Of a stretch of DNA of 64,000 nucleotides, positions 1-8,798 are shown piece by piece. The position numbers and the translations under genes are program-made. The notes beneath the pieces are model-generated. The model ran no database searches. It was not told the origin of the DNA and saw only the letters and a list, made by a program, of their open reading frames with translations. This stretch comes from Rhizobium sp. AAP43 (lineage in GTDB: Bacteria; Pseudomonadota; Alphaproteobacteria; Rhizobiales; Rhizobiaceae). The stretch covers positions 62,001 through 126,000 of the forward strand of contig NZ_LJHS01000012.1 of NCBI RefSeq assembly GCF_001296045.1. The letters run 5' to 3'. Numbering within the stretch: the stretch's first letter is position 1; each line of letters opens with the position of its first letter.

Positions 1-2
1 AT

Positions 3-1490
3 AGCGGCGAATACCGCCGCCTGCGCAAGGACGGGACTGAGATCTGGATCCAGGCCTCGTACAATCCTGTCTTCCGGGGTGGCAAGCTCCAGAAGATCGT
101 CAAGTTCGCTTCCGACATCACGGCCGCCAAGCAAAAGTCTGCCGAGGATGCGGGTAAGCTTGAAGCGATCAGTCGCGTCCAGGCAGTCATCGAGTTCACG
201 CCCGCCGGTCAGATCATTACGGCGAACGAGAACTTCCTGGCAACATTGGGCTACAAGCTCGTCGAAATCGTGGGCAAGCATCATTCGATGTTCTGCGAAC
301 CGGCCTATGCCCAAAGGGCGGAATACGCTGCATTCTGGAAGACACTGGCTGCCGGGCAGTTTGTCTCCGAGGAATTCAAGCGCATCGGCAAGGGCGGCCG
401 GGAAGTCTGGATCCAGGCGTCCTACAACCCGATCTTCGACGCCTGCGGCAAGGTCGTCAAAGTCGTCAAGTACGCCACCGATATCACCGGCCGCGTGAAG
501 GCCGTGGATGCGATTGCCGAAGGTCTCGGAGCCCTCTCGAACGGTGACCTGACATCTGCCATTGAGCAGCCCTTCATTCCCGCCTTTGATCGCTTGCGTC
601 AGGACTTCAACAACGCGCTCGACCGGCTTCGCGCGGCGATGCAGGACGTCAACGGCAACACCGAAGGCATCGCATCCGGTTCGGAAGAAATCCGCAAATC
701 CTGCGCCGATCTTGCCAGGCGGACAGAAACCCAGGCGACATCCGTGGAAGAGACGGCATCCGCCCTGCAACAGATCACGCGCACGGTCAGCGACAGCTCA
801 AGGCGCGCGATGGAAGCTGGTCAGCTTGTCGCACGCACCAAGGAAGGAGCCGAGAAGTCGGGCGACGTGGTCCGCAGAGCCATCGGCGCCATGGACCAGA
901 TTGAAAACTCCTCCCGCGAGATCTCGAACATCATCGGCGTGATCGATGACATCGCCTTCCAGACCAACCTTCTGGCCCTCAATGCAGGCGTTGAGGCAGC
1001 CCGCGCGGGCGAAGCCGGCAAGGGCTTTGCCGTGGTGGCCCAGGAGGTTCGCGAACTGGCGCAACGGTCCGCCAAGGCTGCAAAGGAGATCAAGTCCCTG
1101 ATCAACGCCTCGTCGGATCACGTCAGAAACGGTGTCGAACTGGTCGGCGAGACAGGACGTGCGCTCGAACAGATCGTCACCGAGGTGCAGGAGATCAACG
1201 GCAATGTCGCCGCCATCGCCGACTCGTCCCGCGAACAGGCGACAGCCCTCGCAGCCGTGGGCAAAGCGGTGAACGACATGGACCAGAACACGCAACAGAA
1301 TGCGACCATGGTCGAACAGAGCACCGCTGCGAGCGATATCCTCGCACAACAGGCGTCTGCCCTGAGGAAACTCGTCGGACAGTTTAGAATTGAGCAACTA
1401 ACTTCCCGTAAGCTTGGGTCCACACGTCAAGATGCAGCCCTCGCTGCAGTGCCGGGGCGGAAACTTGCGGCGAACGGTGCTCGCGCCTGA
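3..1490 (+). CDS. Methyl-accepting chemotaxis protein, PAS-PAS type (5' partial)
   Basis: The reading frame is already open at the window edge, so the N-terminus lies outside; 495 residues are visible. They begin inside one PAS domain (WIQASYNPVF), followed by a second PAS domain with nearly the same motif (WIQASYNPIF, then YATDIT), a HAMP-like linker around residues 175-210, and a long coiled-coil signalling domain. The hairpin tip carries the typical MCP signature (DDIAFQTNLLALNAGVEAAR). Such receptors sense a ligand or redox state through PAS and control CheA through CheW. No membrane segment is visible in this part, so it may be a cytoplasmic receptor. No CheR-binding pentapeptide ends the protein. 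A cheW gene follows 47 bp downstream. Confidence 0.93.
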   Translation, partial: SGEYRRLRKDGTEIWIQASYNPVFRGGKLQKIVKFASDITAAKQKSAEDAGKLEAISRVQAVIEFTPAGQIITANENFLATLGYKLVEIVGKHHSMFCEPAYAQRAEYAAFWKTLAAGQFVSEEFKRIGKGGREVWIQASYNPIFDACGKVVKVVKYATDITGRVKAVDAIAEGLGALSNGDLTSAIEQPFIPAFDRLRQDFNNALDRLRAAMQDVNGNTEGIASGSEEIRKSCADLARRTETQATSVEETASALQQITRTVSDSSRRAMEAGQLVARTKEGAEKSGDVVRRAIGAMDQIENSSREISNIIGVIDDIAFQTNLLALNAGVEAARAGEAGKGFAVVAQEVRELAQRSAKAAKEIKSLINASSDHVRNGVELVGETGRALEQIVTEVQEINGNVAAIADSSREQATALAAVGKAVNDMDQNTQQNATMVEQSTAASDILAQQASALRKLVGQFRIEQLTSRKLGSTRQDAALAAVPGRKLAANGARA

Positions 1491-1537
1491 AAAGGCGCAA
1501 TCCTCGCTCAGATATAAAGAAGGTTGGGAAGACTACT

Positions 1538-2014
1538 ATGGCCACCATCAACTCCACCAGCTTCGGCGGCGATACTCTCGAGATCATTGCATTCCGTCTT
1601 CATGATCAGGAATTCTGCGTGAAGACCACGACGATCCGCGAAATCCGCGGCTGGGCGCCGTCCACCCCGATCCCGCATGCACCAGCCGACGTCATCGGCG
1701 TGATGAACCTGCGCGGCTCGGTCATTCCGATCATCGACCTCGCTTACAAGCTCGGCATGAAGAGCACGGTTGCCAACGAGCGTTCTGCGATCGTCGTGGC
1801 CGAAGTCCACAATATGGTTATCGGCATGCTGGTTGACCGCGTATCCGACATCCTGACCATCCCGTCGAGCCAGGTCCAGCCGGTTCCGGAAGTCTCCGCC
1901 TCCTTCGACAAGACCTTCTCTGAAGGCATCATCGCCAATGAGAACGGCATGATCTGCTTCCTGAACCTCGCCAAGATGTTCAAGGGCAGCGACCTGGAAG
2001 ACCTGGCGGCCTGA
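1538..2014 (+). CDS. cheW: Chemotaxis coupling protein CheW
   Basis: 158 residues forming essentially one CheW domain. Typical features are the early segment EIIAFRLHDQEFCVKT, the middle segment VIGVMNLRGSVIPIIDL and a C-terminal strand region. CheW bridges chemoreceptors to the histidine kinase CheA in the receptor array. The start is supported by an AG-rich ribosome site (aagaaggttgggaaga) upstream of the ATG. It sits directly behind a receptor gene and before a terminator, so the pair is probably one transcription unit outside a full che operon. The family is clear; whether it is the main or an accessory CheW of the cell cannot be told here. Confidence 0.92.
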   Translation: MATINSTSFGGDTLEIIAFRLHDQEFCVKTTTIREIRGWAPSTPIPHAPADVIGVMNLRGSVIPIIDLAYKLGMKSTVANERSAIVVAEVHNMVIGMLVDRVSDILTIPSSQVQPVPEVSASFDKTFSEGIIANENGMICFLNLAKMFKGSDLEDLAA

Positions 2015-2039
2015 TAGCCGGCCATCTCTGGCAGAATTG

Positions 2040-2070
2040 AAAGGCAGTGGGTGACCCCCGCTGCCTTTTT
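2040..2070 (+). terminator. Rho-independent terminator after cheW
   Basis: An 8-bp stem (AAAGGCAG at 2040-2047 with CTGCCTTT at 2061-2068), extended by a partly paired G/C segment, is followed by a T run on the plus strand. It lies 26 bp after the cheW stop and separates it from the asparaginase gene. Confidence 0.8.
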
Positions 2071-2150
2071 GACGTGATGATGCTGAGATCAGACCGTTGA
2101 TCGAAGGGCGGCTCTGGCCTACCAGAACATGGCAGCTCTGGAGGTCCGAC

Positions 2151-2996
2151 ATGCAACTTCTCCTCATTCACACCGGTGGCACGATCGGCATGGGCCCAAC
2201 CGCCGATGGACTGGCGCCGGTCTCCGGTCTTCTGGAAGGCGCAGTCGCTGCACGTCTGACGGCAAGCGTCGACCTTCGTCGCCATGTGTTCAAACCCTTG
2301 CTGGACAGTGCCGATGTCGGGCCCGACCACTGGAATGAGATGCTGGATACGATCCGCGCCCATCCGGGCCTGCCGGTCATTGTCACCCACGGCACCGACA
2401 CCATGGCCTTTACCGGGGCTGCCCTTTCGCAGGCGCTGGCTGGCGAAGGCCGGCGCGTGATCCTCTGTGGCTCGATGCTGCCGCTTGGCCAAGGAGGGGA
2501 TGCCGAAGGCAATCTCGACCTCGCCATCGCAGCTGCCCGAGACAACACACCCGGTGTCTTGCTCGCCTTTGCCGGCAAGCTGATGCCGGCGGAAGGGCTG
2601 GTGAAGCATGACAGCCATCAGGCCGATGCATTCCGGGCACAGCCGCAAGACACGCCATCGCCTCCGGCACGGCGGCGCTTCGAAAGCCGCAGGCTTGCCA
2701 TCCTCACCCTGTCGCCCGGCATTCCGGCCGGCATGGTGGACGCAGCCCTGTCAGCACTCGACGGGGCCGTGCTGCGGCTCTTCGGTTCGGGCACTGCGAT
2801 GGCAGATCCTGAACTCTTGCGGGTCCTCGCCAAGGCCGTTTCGGCCGGTAAGCGGTTGCGCGGGGTCAGCCAATGCGAGGCCGGCGGCGTGAGCCCTGGC
2901 AGCTATGCCGCAGGCGCCGGTCTTTGGGCGACCGGTATCGACAATGGCGGCAAGGAAACTCCGGAAGCCGCTTTGATCCGGCTCTGGCTCAATTGA
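2151..2996 (+). CDS. Asparaginase/glutaminase family protein
   Basis: 281 residues of the type I/II L-asparaginase fold, which hydrolyses L-asparagine (and sometimes glutamine) to the acid and ammonia. The first active-site threonine is in HTGGTIG (T11 region) and the second motif is HGTDTM (80-85, with T82 and D83). A lysine near 152 fits the catalytic set. No signal peptide is seen, so it is probably cytoplasmic. It is shorter than the usual ~330 residues. The start at 2151 is chosen because GGAGG lies just upstream (2140-2144) and the family's N-terminal strand begins there; an earlier in-frame start would add 18 unrelated residues. Confidence 0.85.
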   Translation: MQLLLIHTGGTIGMGPTADGLAPVSGLLEGAVAARLTASVDLRRHVFKPLLDSADVGPDHWNEMLDTIRAHPGLPVIVTHGTDTMAFTGAALSQALAGEGRRVILCGSMLPLGQGGDAEGNLDLAIAAARDNTPGVLLAFAGKLMPAEGLVKHDSHQADAFRAQPQDTPSPPARRRFESRRLAILTLSPGIPAGMVDAALSALDGAVLRLFGSGTAMADPELLRVLAKAVSAGKRLRGVSQCEAGGVSPGSYAAGAGLWATGIDNGGKETPEAALIRLWLN

Positions 2997-3038
2997 GGGC
3001 CTGACACGGGCTCGAGCGGGTGCGGGTGCGAGCAGTGC

Positions 3039-3377
3039 TCACCGTTCAGGAATACTGGGCTCCGATAGCGATTCTCCCGCGATCGCCCCATGACCACCGG
3101 GAGCCCCCACGGCCGCATCGCGACCCACACCGACTGCGCCGTCATCAGGTTCGCCGGGGCGCTTGATCTCGGTGGCTGAAGCCAGCACGAGAGGCAGGAA
3201 ACCAACCGCGTCCTGATCAACCAGTTCAAAGAAGCGACGCCGCATGCGCGGCTCCCAGAATTTGTTGATATGCGTCGCCACGCCCGGCACACGCACCTCC
3301 TCCGGTTGGGACAGAAAGAAAGTCGCGATCTGGTTGGCCATCCGCACCAGTTTTTCATCGGTATGGCTAAGCGACAT
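3039..3377 (-). CDS. fdsD: NAD-dependent formate dehydrogenase delta subunit FdsD
   Basis: 112 residues. The first ~75 match the small delta subunit of soluble NAD-dependent formate dehydrogenases: LVRMANQIATFF, then HINKFWEPRMRR and FLPLVLASATEIKRP. FdsD belongs to the fds operon and is thought to help assembly or cofactor insertion. The ATG at 3377 overlaps the end of fdhD by 11 bp and has GAAGG about 8 nt upstream; another ATG two codons earlier is too close to that site. The last ~35 residues (Gly/Asp/Ala-rich) extend beyond the usual end of the family and look unstructured. Last gene of the operon. Confidence 0.85.
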   Translation of the reverse strand: MSLSHTDEKLVRMANQIATFFLSQPEEVRVPGVATHINKFWEPRMRRRFFELVDQDAVGFLPLVLASATEIKRPGEPDDGAVGVGRDAAVGAPGGHGAIAGESLSEPSIPER

Positions 3378-4266
3378 GAGCATTTCCTTCGGCGATGATA
3401 CGGCCTGGCCGTGTAAAAATTTCGAAATCTTGGCCGCGGGCAATGCCGACAAGCGTCACACCCGTTTCTTCGGCCGTGCGGATGGCCAGTGCCGTTGGCG
3501 CGGAGATAGCGATCAGGACGGCACTGCCGGCAATAGCTGCCTTCTGGACCATCTCCACCGACAGACGGCTTGTGACGACGACGGCACCTTTCGACGGCTG
3601 CCAGCCACCGAGAAGAACAGCCCCTACCAGCTTGTCGAGCGCATTGTGCCGACCGACGTCCTCGCGCACCGCGACGATCCCCTGGCCTGGAATGTAAAAA
3701 CCAGCACCATGCACTGCGCGGGTTTCACGGTTGAGGTGCTGCGCATCCGACAGCAGTGACACGGCTTCGGCAATCTGCGATGGACGTAGCTGGAACCCAT
3801 CATCGTTAATCTTCGCCACCGGACGGACAGCCTGCTCTATCGATTCGATCCCGCAGAGACCGCAGCCAACAGGCCCCGCCATGCGTCGCCGGCGTGCGAT
3901 GAGCGCATCAGCCCTCTGGTCGTGAAGGGTGACCTGCACATCAATACCGTCGCCGGCCGGCACGGCATCGACTGCGATCACCTCTGTCGCCGAGGTAATA
4001 ATCCCCTCCGAAAGTGAGAAGCCAACGGCGAAATCCTCGAGATCAGCGGGTGTCCCCATCATCACCGCATGTGTCGAGCCGGAATAGGAGAAGGCAATCG
4101 GAACCTCCTCGGCAACGATCCGCTCACCCGACGACAGCATGGCGTGCCGGAACGCCATCTCCGGCACTCTGATCGCCGTAGGTCGGACACTGCCGGACAC
4201 CTCGCGGTTACTCCGCCGCTTCGAGCTTGCCGGCAATGCGGCGGGAGCGACGGCTGAGATCGTCAT
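3367..4266 (-). CDS. fdhD: Formate dehydrogenase accessory sulfurtransferase FdhD (FdsC)
   Basis: 299 residues. FdhD proteins transfer sulfur from the cysteine desulfurase to the molybdenum cofactor of formate dehydrogenase, which the enzyme needs for activity. The conserved CxxC is at C135/C138 (GPVGCGLCGIES). Other family blocks include AVGFSLSEGII and the late segment TSRLSVEMVQKAAIAG. The chosen ATG overlaps the 3' end of fdsA by 59 bp and has AAGAGGAG just upstream; the ~35 residues before the conserved core are poorly conserved, so a later start is possible. It lies between fdsA and fdsD, as in other fdsGBACD operons. Confidence 0.93.
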   Translation of the reverse strand: MTISAVAPAALPASSKRRSNREVSGSVRPTAIRVPEMAFRHAMLSSGERIVAEEVPIAFSYSGSTHAVMMGTPADLEDFAVGFSLSEGIITSATEVIAVDAVPAGDGIDVQVTLHDQRADALIARRRRMAGPVGCGLCGIESIEQAVRPVAKINDDGFQLRPSQIAEAVSLLSDAQHLNRETRAVHGAGFYIPGQGIVAVREDVGRHNALDKLVGAVLLGGWQPSKGAVVVTSRLSVEMVQKAAIAGSAVLIAISAPTALAIRTAEETGVTLVGIARGQDFEIFTRPGRIIAEGNAHVA

Positions 4267-7090
4267 ACTCCTCTTGCCACTCGGTCGGCCCGTTCGACGG
4301 CGAAATCTGCACGGCCGTCACCTTGTATTCCGGGCAATTGGTCGCCCAGTCAGAGAAGTCCGTGGTGATGACATTCGCCTGCGTGCCGGGATGATGGAAG
4401 GTCGTATAGACCACGCCCGGGGCCACGCGATCGGTGATCAGCGCACGCAGCGTCGTATCGCCTGAGCGGCTGGCAAGCTTGACCCAATCGCCTTCCTTGA
4501 CACCACGCTGTTCGGCATCGTGCGGATGGATCTCCAGCCGGTCTTCTTCGTGCCAGAGAACATTCTCCGTGCGGCGCGTCTGCGCACCGACATTATATTG
4601 AGAAAGGATGCGGCCGGTTGTCAGAAGCAGCGGGAAGCGGGGACCGGTTCGTTCATCGGTTGGCACATATTCGGTGCGGATGAACTTGCCCCGGCCACGC
4701 ACGAAACCATCGACATGCATGATTGGCGAGCCGACCGGGAACTCTTCGTTGCAAGGCCACTGAACCGAGCCCATTTTTTCGAGATAGTCGTAGGAAACGC
4801 CGGCAAAGCTTGGCGTGGTTGCAGCGATCTCCGCCATGATCTGCGAGGGATGGGTATAGGCCCAGCCGAGACCCATGGCCTGGGCAAGCTTTTGCGTTAC
4901 TTCCCAGTCGGCATAGCCATTCTTCGGCGTCATGACCTTGCGGACACGATTGATGCGGCGCTCGGCATTGGTGAAGGTGCCGTCCTTCTCAAGGAAAGTC
5001 GAGCCCGGCAGGAAAACATGGGCGTAGTTCGCCGTCTCATTGAGGAAGAGGTCGTGCACCACGACGCATTCCATCGCAGCGAGACCGGCAGACACGTGCT
5101 TGGTATCCGGATCGGACTGAAGGATGTCCTCACCCTGGATATAGATGCCCTTGAACGAGCCCTCGACGGCAGCGTCGAGCATGTTGGGAATGCGCAGGCC
5201 CGGCTCATTGTTGAGCGTGACGCCCCAGAGCTTTTCGAAGGTCTCGCGGGTCGCATCGTCGGAGACATGGCGATAACCCGGCAACTCATGCGGGAAGGAA
5301 CCCATGTCGCAGGAACCCTGGACATTGTTCTGGCCACGCAGCGGGTTCACGCCGACGCCCGGACGACCGATATTGCCGGTCACCATGGCAAGGTTTGCGA
5401 TCGCCATGACAGTGGTCGAGCCCTGGCTGTGCTCGGTGACACCCAGCCCGTAATAGATCGCGCCATTGCCACCGGTAGCGAAGAGACGGGCTGCACCGCG
5501 CAATTCATCAGCCGGAACGCCTGTATAGGCCTCGATCGCTTCCGGCGCGTGCTGCGGTTCGGCAACGAAGGCCGCCCAATCCTCGAATTCGGACCAGTCG
5601 CAGCGCTCGCGAATGAAGCGCTCGTCAAACAGGCCTTCCGTTACGATGACATGGGCAAGCGCCGTCATCACGGCGACATTGGTGCCGGGCTTCAGCGGCA
5701 GATGGAAGGCAGCTTCGATATGCGGGCTGCGCACGATATCGGTACGGCGCGGATCGATGACGATCAGCTTTGCACCCTTGCGCAGCCGCTTCTTCAGACG
5801 CGATCCAAAGACCGGATGGCCATCCGTCGGATTGGCACCGATCACCATCACCACGTCCGAATGTTCGACACTGTCGAAATCCTGTGTGCCAGCGGAGGTG
5901 CCGAAGGCCTGGCCGAGACCGTAACCGGTCGGCGAGTGGCAGACGCGGGCGCAGGTATCGACATTGTTGTTGCCGAAGCCGGCGCGGATCAGCTTCTGGA
6001 CGAGATAGGTCTCTTCATTGGTGCAACGTGACGAGGTGATGCCGCCAATCGATTCCCGGCCATACTGATATTGAAGCCGCTTGAACTCGGAAGCCACATG
6101 GGCAAAGGCCTCCTCCCAGGTCACTTCCCGCCAGGGATCGGTGATCTTCTCGCGCACCATCGGGTTGAGAATACGGTCCTTATGGCTGGCATAGCCATAG
6201 GCGAAGCGGCCCTTGACGCAGGAATGACCACGATTGGCCTTGCCGTCCTTCCACGGCACCATGCGCACGAGCTCCTCGCCCCGCATTTCCGCCTTGAACG
6301 AGCATCCGACGCCGCAATAAGCGCAGGTGGTGACGGCCGAATGCTCCGGCTGGCCAACGGCGATGACAGACTTTTCCGTCAGCGTCGCTGTCGGGCAGGC
6401 CTGCACGCAGGCACCGCAGGACACGCATTCCGACGACATGAAGGCCTCATGTGCGCCGGGTGACACGCGGCTGTCAAAGCCACGGCCTTCGATGGTGAGC
6501 GCAAATGTGCCCTGCACCTCTTCGCAGGCGCGCACGCAGCGCGAACAGACGATGCATTTCGACGGATCATAGGTGAAATAGGGGTTGCTCTCGTCCTTCG
6601 GCATCCACTGGGCATTAATACCGCCATCCGTAGAGCGCGCCTTGACGTGGTTTTCGCCCTCATAGCCATAGCGCACATCGCGCAGACCGACAGCACCTGC
6701 CATATCCTGCAATTCGCAGTCGCCATTGGCCGCACAGGTCAGACAGTCGAGCGGGTGGTCGGAGATATAGAGCTCCATCACACCCTTTCGGATCGCCTTC
6801 AGGCGTTCCGTCTGGGTATGCACGACGATGCCGGGAGCGACCGGCGTGGTGCAGGAGGCGGGCGTGCCGTTGCGGCCCTCGACCTCGATCAGACAGAGAC
6901 GGCAGGAACCGAAGGCATCGACCATGTCGGTCGCGCAGAGCTTCGGCACCTGAATGCCGGCCTCCATCGAGGCGCGCATGATTGACGTGCCCTCGGGCAC
7001 GGTGATCTCGCGACCATCGATGGTCAATGTCACCATTTTATCGGAGCGCGAGGCGGGCGTGCCGTAGTCGATTTCAGGAACGAGGGGCAT
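4208..7090 (-). CDS. fdsA: NAD-dependent formate dehydrogenase alpha subunit (molybdopterin)
   Basis: 960 residues, full length for FdsA, the catalytic subunit that oxidises formate to CO2. Domains in order: a [2Fe-2S] ferredoxin domain (C52, C63, C66, C80), a His-Cys [4Fe-4S] motif (H112, C116, C119, C125), two [4Fe-4S] clusters (C179/182/185/189 and C222/225/228/232), a further [4Fe-4S] motif (C256, C259, C263, C291) and the bis-MGD molybdopterin domain. The active site reads ARVCHS (C384-H385), so this is a cysteine enzyme, not a selenocysteine one. Electrons pass to FdsB and NAD. A start at residue 19 is possible, but the longer N-terminus looks family-like. A palindromic repeat separates it from fdsB. 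Confidence 0.97.
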   Translation of the reverse strand: MPLVPEIDYGTPASRSDKMVTLTIDGREITVPEGTSIMRASMEAGIQVPKLCATDMVDAFGSCRLCLIEVEGRNGTPASCTTPVAPGIVVHTQTERLKAIRKGVMELYISDHPLDCLTCAANGDCELQDMAGAVGLRDVRYGYEGENHVKARSTDGGINAQWMPKDESNPYFTYDPSKCIVCSRCVRACEEVQGTFALTIEGRGFDSRVSPGAHEAFMSSECVSCGACVQACPTATLTEKSVIAVGQPEHSAVTTCAYCGVGCSFKAEMRGEELVRMVPWKDGKANRGHSCVKGRFAYGYASHKDRILNPMVREKITDPWREVTWEEAFAHVASEFKRLQYQYGRESIGGITSSRCTNEETYLVQKLIRAGFGNNNVDTCARVCHSPTGYGLGQAFGTSAGTQDFDSVEHSDVVMVIGANPTDGHPVFGSRLKKRLRKGAKLIVIDPRRTDIVRSPHIEAAFHLPLKPGTNVAVMTALAHVIVTEGLFDERFIRERCDWSEFEDWAAFVAEPQHAPEAIEAYTGVPADELRGAARLFATGGNGAIYYGLGVTEHSQGSTTVMAIANLAMVTGNIGRPGVGVNPLRGQNNVQGSCDMGSFPHELPGYRHVSDDATRETFEKLWGVTLNNEPGLRIPNMLDAAVEGSFKGIYIQGEDILQSDPDTKHVSAGLAAMECVVVHDLFLNETANYAHVFLPGSTFLEKDGTFTNAERRINRVRKVMTPKNGYADWEVTQKLAQAMGLGWAYTHPSQIMAEIAATTPSFAGVSYDYLEKMGSVQWPCNEEFPVGSPIMHVDGFVRGRGKFIRTEYVPTDERTGPRFPLLLTTGRILSQYNVGAQTRRTENVLWHEEDRLEIHPHDAEQRGVKEGDWVKLASRSGDTTLRALITDRVAPGVVYTTFHHPGTQANVITTDFSDWATNCPEYKVTAVQISPSNGPTEWQEEYDDLSRRSRRIAGKLEAAE

Positions 7091-7107
7091 GGCGCTTACC
7101 TTTCCGC

Positions 7108-7226
7108 CGTCATCCTGGGACCTGTCCCGAGGATCTGCTGCGTCTGAATTTTGGGAGTCGGTTCAACCGGAAACCTTGCCCACGTGGGAAGCTCGGTAGA
7201 TTCTCGGGACAAGCCCGAGGATGACG
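7108..7226. repeat. RIME-like palindromic intergenic element between fdsB and fdsA
   Basis: The 151-bp fdsB-fdsA spacer holds two ~30-bp arms in inverted orientation (7108-7138 and 7197-7226). Each arm is itself an imperfect palindrome built on GGGAC/GTCCC, and the outer ends read CGTCATCCT and AGGATGACG. The middle holds smaller palindromes (CCCACGTGGG, GGTTcaACC). Its size (~120 bp) and two-palindrome design match the rhizobial intergenic mosaic elements (RIME class). It lies within an operon and may fold in the mRNA. I saw no second copy in the window. Confidence 0.7.
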
Positions 7227-7241
7227 AAAGACAACCGTCAA

Positions 7242-8798
7242 TCATTCAGCTGCCTCCCTGACCGGAACTGGCGTGAAATCTTCCGGAAAATGCGTCATCG
7301 CGCTCATGACCGGATACGGCGTAAAACCACCGAGCGCACAGAGCGAACCGAACTTCATCGTGTTGCAGAGATCTTCCAGCAGCACCTTGTTCTTCTCCGG
7401 CTCGATGCCTTGAGCGATCTTGTCGACCGTCTCCACACCACGGGTCGAGCCGATACGGCAAGGCGTGCACTTGCCACAGCTTTCGACCGCGCAGAACTCC
7501 ATGGCGAAACGCGCCTGTTTCAGCATGTCGACGCTGTCGTCAAAGACCACCACACCGGCATGACCGATGAGACCACCGGCAGCGGTGAAGGCCTCGTAGT
7601 CGAAGATCGTGTCGAACAACGACGGCGGAAAATAGGCGCCGAGCGGCCCGCCGACCTGCACGGCCTTGACCGGGCGGCCTGAAATCGTTCCCCCGCCGAT
7701 CTCATTGATCAGTTGGCCGAGCGGCAGACCAAAGGCCGTTTCGTACAATCCGCCGTGCCTGAGGTTACCGGCAAGCTGGATCGGGATCGTGCCATGCGAA
7801 CGGCCAACGCCGAAATCGCGGTAGAATTGCGCGCCGCGATCCATGATCACGGGGATCGAGGCAAGCGACATGACGTTGTTGACCACCGTCGGCTTGCCGA
7901 ACAGACCTTGCAAGGCCGGAAGCGGCGGCTTGGCGCGCACCACACCGCGCTTGCCTTCCAGGCTGTTCAGAAGCGAGGTTTCCTCGCCGCAGACATAGGC
8001 ACCGGCGCCCATGCGCACTTCCATGTCGAAGGCATAAGCAGACCCCATCACCGACGAACCGAGGATGCCCTCGCGGCGGGCGATCTGGATCGCCTCTTCC
8101 ATCATAGCAATCGCGTGCGGATATTCAGAGCGCGTATAGACATAGCCCTTGGTGGCGCCGGTCGCGATGCCGGCAATCGCCATGCCTTCGATCAGGACGA
8201 AGGGATCGCCTTCCATGATCATCCGGTCGGCAAAGGTGCCGCTGTCGCCCTCGTCGGCATTGCAGACGATGTATTTCTGGTCGGCGGACGCCTCCGCAAC
8301 CGTCTTCCACTTGATGCCAGTCGGGAAGCCCGCACCGCCACGACCGCGCAAGCCACTGTCGGTGACCTGTTTGACGATCTCGACCGGTGCCATGGCGATG
8401 GCATTCGCGAGACCCTTCAGGCCCTGATAATGGCGGTAGTCATCGAGCGAGAGCGGATCGGTGACGCCACAGCGGGCGAAGGTAAGCCGCGTCTGTCCCT
8501 TGAGGAAGGGGATTTCCGCGGTAAGCCCATGACCGAGCGGATGCTCGCCGCCGGACAGGAAACCGGCATCGAAGAGCGAGGCGACATCTGACGGCCGGAC
8601 CGGGCCATAAGCGATACGGCCATGCTCGGTGCGCACTTCGACCAGCACTTCCAGCCACAACATGCCGCGCGACCCGTTGCGTACGATCCGGACATCGAGA
8701 TCGCGCGCGCTTGCCTCACGCGTGATGGCGGCGGCAACCTTGTCGGCACCGACAGCCAGCGCTGCAGCGTCTCGGGGAACGAAGATGGTGACGGTCAT
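7242..8798 (-). CDS. fdsB: NAD-dependent formate dehydrogenase beta subunit (NuoF-like)
   Basis: 518 residues. FdsB is the FMN- and NAD-binding subunit that passes electrons from FdsA to NAD. The N-terminal ~115 residues form a thioredoxin-like [2Fe-2S]-type domain as in fused FdsB/HoxF proteins. The NuoF core follows, with the glycine-rich nucleotide segment RGRGGAGFPTG near residue 150. A C-terminal [4Fe-4S] binding stretch is present (SCGKCTPCRIGS near 440, and a later cysteine in FGSLCALGG). The start overlaps the fdsG stop by 4 bp (ATGA), so the two are translationally coupled. It is followed by the repeat element and then fdsA. Confidence 0.96.
   Translation of the reverse strand: MTVTIFVPRDAAALAVGADKVAAAITREASARDLDVRIVRNGSRGMLWLEVLVEVRTEHGRIAYGPVRPSDVASLFDAGFLSGGEHPLGHGLTAEIPFLKGQTRLTFARCGVTDPLSLDDYRHYQGLKGLANAIAMAPVEIVKQVTDSGLRGRGGAGFPTGIKWKTVAEASADQKYIVCNADEGDSGTFADRMIMEGDPFVLIEGMAIAGIATGATKGYVYTRSEYPHAIAMMEEAIQIARREGILGSSVMGSAYAFDMEVRMGAGAYVCGEETSLLNSLEGKRGVVRAKPPLPALQGLFGKPTVVNNVMSLASIPVIMDRGAQFYRDFGVGRSHGTIPIQLAGNLRHGGLYETAFGLPLGQLINEIGGGTISGRPVKAVQVGGPLGAYFPPSLFDTIFDYEAFTAAGGLIGHAGVVVFDDSVDMLKQARFAMEFCAVESCGKCTPCRIGSTRGVETVDKIAQGIEPEKNKVLLEDLCNTMKFGSLCALGGFTPYPVMSAMTHFPEDFTPVPVREAAE

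Noticed and set aside
4520..6031. Plus-strand open frame of ~500 codons opposite fdsA
   Set aside because: Antisense to a complete FdsA with all cluster ligands; a shadow.
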